This document shows positions 62,310 through 64,000 of a DNA stretch of 64,000 bases, in pieces. The translations under genes and the position numbers were made by a program. The notes beneath the pieces are model-generated. The model saw nothing but the letters and a program-made list of their open reading frames with translations. It did not search any database and had not been told where the DNA came from. This DNA comes from QZLE01 sp033852075 (GTDB taxonomy: Bacteria > Pseudomonadota > Gammaproteobacteria > QZLD01): assembly GCA_033852075.1 (NCBI GenBank), contig JAWSVC010000003.1, positions 70,397 to 134,396 of the forward strand, read 5' to 3'. Every line of letters starts with the position of its first letter. Positions within the stretch are counted from its first letter, which is position 1.

Positions 62310-62926
62310 GAAAGTACCTCCTCAATTTTGCGCAGCGCACCTTCAGTTACTATTACCTTTTCATATGCAATTAGGCTAACAGGATCTAACTCAACCACAT
62401 CGATAGTATCAACTTTAGGTATATTTCGGCTCGCAAGGAATAGATTTGCTTCTAGCTCTTCAGTAATAATCAGTGCATCATCTATTTTCAGGTCAGCTAG
62501 TCTTTTAGCAAAAGGCTTTGTTTTTGGCTCTTCAACCACAAAATCTTTTACAACAACTAAACGATCCTGGCGATTAAGCTCAGATAAAATTGAGCACATA
62601 CCCGCACGATACATCTTCTTATTTACTTTTTGCTCGTAGTTACGAGGTCTTGCAGCAAATGTAACACCACCTTTTCTCCAGATAGGGCTGCGCGTTGTAC
62701 CCGCTCTTGCTCGACCAGTACCTTTTTGACGCCATGGTTTAGCGCCACCACCACTTACATCTGATCGTGTTTTTTGCGCCTTAGTACCTGAACGAGCACC
62801 AGCCATATATGCTGTTACGATTTGATGAATCAATGATTCATTGTATGCACGATCAAATACTGTATCACTAGCTTGAACTGAACCGCTCTCACTTCCAGTT
62901 TGGCTACATGTAATCTTAAGATCCAT
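62306..62926 (-). CDS. rplD: 50S ribosomal protein L4
   Basis: L4 forms part of the exit-tunnel constriction and in E. coli also represses the S10 operon. The 206 residues include GGGAKPWRQKGTGRARAGTT and SPIWRKGGVTFAARPRNYEQ. The gene overlaps rplC by one base. No S10-type leader for L4 control is present upstream of rpsJ here, because tuf ends only five bases before it. Confidence 0.97.
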   Translation of the reverse strand: MDLKITCSQTGSESGSVQASDTVFDRAYNESLIHQIVTAYMAGARSGTKAQKTRSDVSGGGAKPWRQKGTGRARAGTTRSPIWRKGGVTFAARPRNYEQKVNKKMYRAGMCSILSELNRQDRLVVVKDFVVEEPKTKPFAKRLADLKIDDALIITEELEANLFLASRNIPKVDTIDVVELDPVSLIAYEKVIVTEGALRKIEEVLS

Positions 62927-63579
62927 TATTTAGCCTCCCTTTTAATTTTAACTGCAGGCTTAATCATAACATCACCACCCTTAGCACCAGGAACTGGTCC
63001 TTTTACCAACAGCAAATTCTTTTCTACATCTACACGCACAACTTCAAGATTTTGCGTTGTTCTGCGCACGTTACCCATCTGGCCTGACATTTTCTTACCT
63101 TTTAGTACACGCCCTGGAGTCTGACACATACCAATAGAACCATTTGACCTATGAGATAGCGAGTTACCATGAGTAGCATCTTGCATTCTGAAATTGTGAC
63201 GCTTAATACCACCTTGAAAGCCTTTACCAACAGAGATACCGATCACATCGATTTTCTGGCCTTCTTCAAAGATATCCGCTTTAATCTCACCACCAACTTC
63301 AAGACCAGATTTCTCTTCAGCAGTTGCCCTAAATTCATACAAAGCTCTTCCAGCTTCAACTCCTGCCTTTGCGAAGTGACCAGCAGCTGCTTTATTTACA
63401 CGAGTAGGACGACGTGAACCAATTGTTACTTGCACTGCTTCGTAACCATCCACTTCGTCTGTCTTTAACTGCGTAATACGGTTCGGTGTAACTTCGACTA
63501 CAGTAACAGGTACAGATACACCTGCTTCTGTAAATACGCGAGTCATACCGCATTTACGCCCTACTATTCCAATTGACAT
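62926..63579 (-). CDS. rplC: 50S ribosomal protein L3
   Basis: L3 is an early-assembly protein near the peptidyl-transferase centre. The 217 residues begin MSIGIVGRKCGMTRVFTEAG and have KGFQGGIKRHNFRMQDATHG, including the glutamine in GGxxKRHNF...THGNS that PrmB methylates in enterics. Confidence 0.98.
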   Translation of the reverse strand: MSIGIVGRKCGMTRVFTEAGVSVPVTVVEVTPNRITQLKTDEVDGYEAVQVTIGSRRPTRVNKAAAGHFAKAGVEAGRALYEFRATAEEKSGLEVGGEIKADIFEEGQKIDVIGISVGKGFQGGIKRHNFRMQDATHGNSLSHRSNGSIGMCQTPGRVLKGKKMSGQMGNVRRTTQNLEVVRVDVEKNLLLVKGPVPGAKGGDVMIKPAVKIKREAK

Positions 63580-63610
63580 TGCAAAACCTCTTTATATAAA
63601 CGCTTATCAG

Positions 63611-63928
63611 TTACTTCAACTTGATCTGAACATCAACACCAGCAGCCAAATCTAGCTTCATCAACGCATCAACTGTTTTATCAGTTGGGTCGACAATATC
63701 CAGAAGCCTTTTGTGAGTTCTGATTTCATACTGGTCACGCGCATCTTTGTTTACGTGAGGAGAAATAAGAACCGTAAAACGCTCTTTTCTTGTTGGTAAA
63801 GGGATCGGGCCTCTAACTTGAGCACCTGTTCTCTTTGCAGTTTCAACAATCTCTTTTGCCGATTGATCAATAAGCCTATGATCAAAACCCTTTAATCGTA
63901 TACGTATAGTTTGATTTTCGATTGACAT
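63611..63928 (-). CDS. rpsJ: 30S ribosomal protein S10
   Basis: S10 (NusE) is a small-subunit protein and antitermination factor. The 105 residues begin MSIENQTIRIRLKGFDHRLI and contain PLPTRKERFTVLISPHVNKD. It opens the S10 operon and follows tuf after five bases. Confidence 0.98.
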   Translation of the reverse strand: MSIENQTIRIRLKGFDHRLIDQSAKEIVETAKRTGAQVRGPIPLPTRKERFTVLISPHVNKDARDQYEIRTHKRLLDIVDPTDKTVDALMKLDLAAGVDVQIKLK

Positions 63929-63933
63929 CTTAA

Positions 63934-64000
63934 TTACTCAATAATTTTGGAAACAACACCAGCACCAACTATACGACCACCTTCTCTGATCGCGAATCTT
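63934..64000 (-). CDS. tuf: Elongation factor Tu, C-terminal end (cut by window edge)
   Basis: The visible 21 codons end RFAIREGGRIVGAGVVSKII-Glu-stop, the invariant C-terminus of EF-Tu. The rest lies beyond base 64000. Its position ahead of rpsJ is the usual str-S10 arrangement, and the five-base gap implies read-through into the S10 operon. Confidence 0.93.
   Translation of the reverse strand, partial: RFAIREGGRIVGAGVVSKIIE

Overview
The window comes from an AT-rich, Gram-negative gammaproteobacterium that I cannot place to genus. The order tRNA-Pro/Arg/His/Leu - tig - clpP - clpX - lon - hup - ppiD is the one known from Pseudomonas-type gammaproteobacteria. The S10-spc-alpha ribosomal block is in the usual proteobacterial order. 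Secreted proteins with signal peptides, a sigma-54 activator and LpxH (lipid A synthesis) fit this. The rest of the layout (for example mdh after rplQ and folE2 after dxs) matches no model genome I know.

Layout. 1-10.7 kb (minus strand): a partial GNAT acetyltransferase, then the protein-quality-control cluster (ppiD, tRNA-Asp, tRNA-Val, hup, lon, clpX, clpP, tig) and a four-tRNA operon with a stringent-type promoter. 10.7-13.6 kb: a large secreted double-domain PHB-depolymerase-like esterase with a GlyGly-CTERM tail and an assembly gap inside an 18-bp tandem repeat. 13.6-17.5 kb: an O6-alkylguanine methyltransferase, about 0.8 kb of intergenic DNA with three related hairpin repeats, an acetate transporter (satP) with an unknown small protein, and a sigma-54 activator. 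A sigma-54 promoter and two palindromic activator sites lie between activator and target operon. 17.6-27.1 kb: housekeeping genes (folD, cysS, an exported cyclophilin, lpxH, folE2, dxs, ispA, xseB) and a Fur-box-controlled 71-aa cysteine protein.

27.3-35.1 kb holds two large secreted proteases, one papain-like (C1A) and one ADAM/reprolysin-like (M12B). Their catalytic domains are unrelated, but they share tail repeats, a Cys/Trp-rich module and a duplicated, structured 5' leader. One leader copy carries a 10-unit hexanucleotide microsatellite. A degraded group II intron lies between the two genes. 35.2-42.4 kb: parE, parC, a 7TM-GGDEF diguanylate cyclase and a BASS-family transporter.

42.7-49.2 kb: a UPF0158 gene and a YbgC-type thioesterase gene that is split by a complete 5,616-bp Tn3-family transposon. 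The transposon has about 33-bp inverted repeats, a 5-bp ATATT target duplication, tnpA, a res site and tnpR. Its cargo is a KilA-N protein and a Tlde1/DUF2778-like peptidoglycan-targeting toxin with a probable membrane immunity protein. This toxin-immunity cargo is the most interesting accessory feature in the window. 49.3-64 kb: mdh, then the complete alpha, spc and S10 ribosomal operons on the minus strand, running up to the 3' end of tuf at the window edge.
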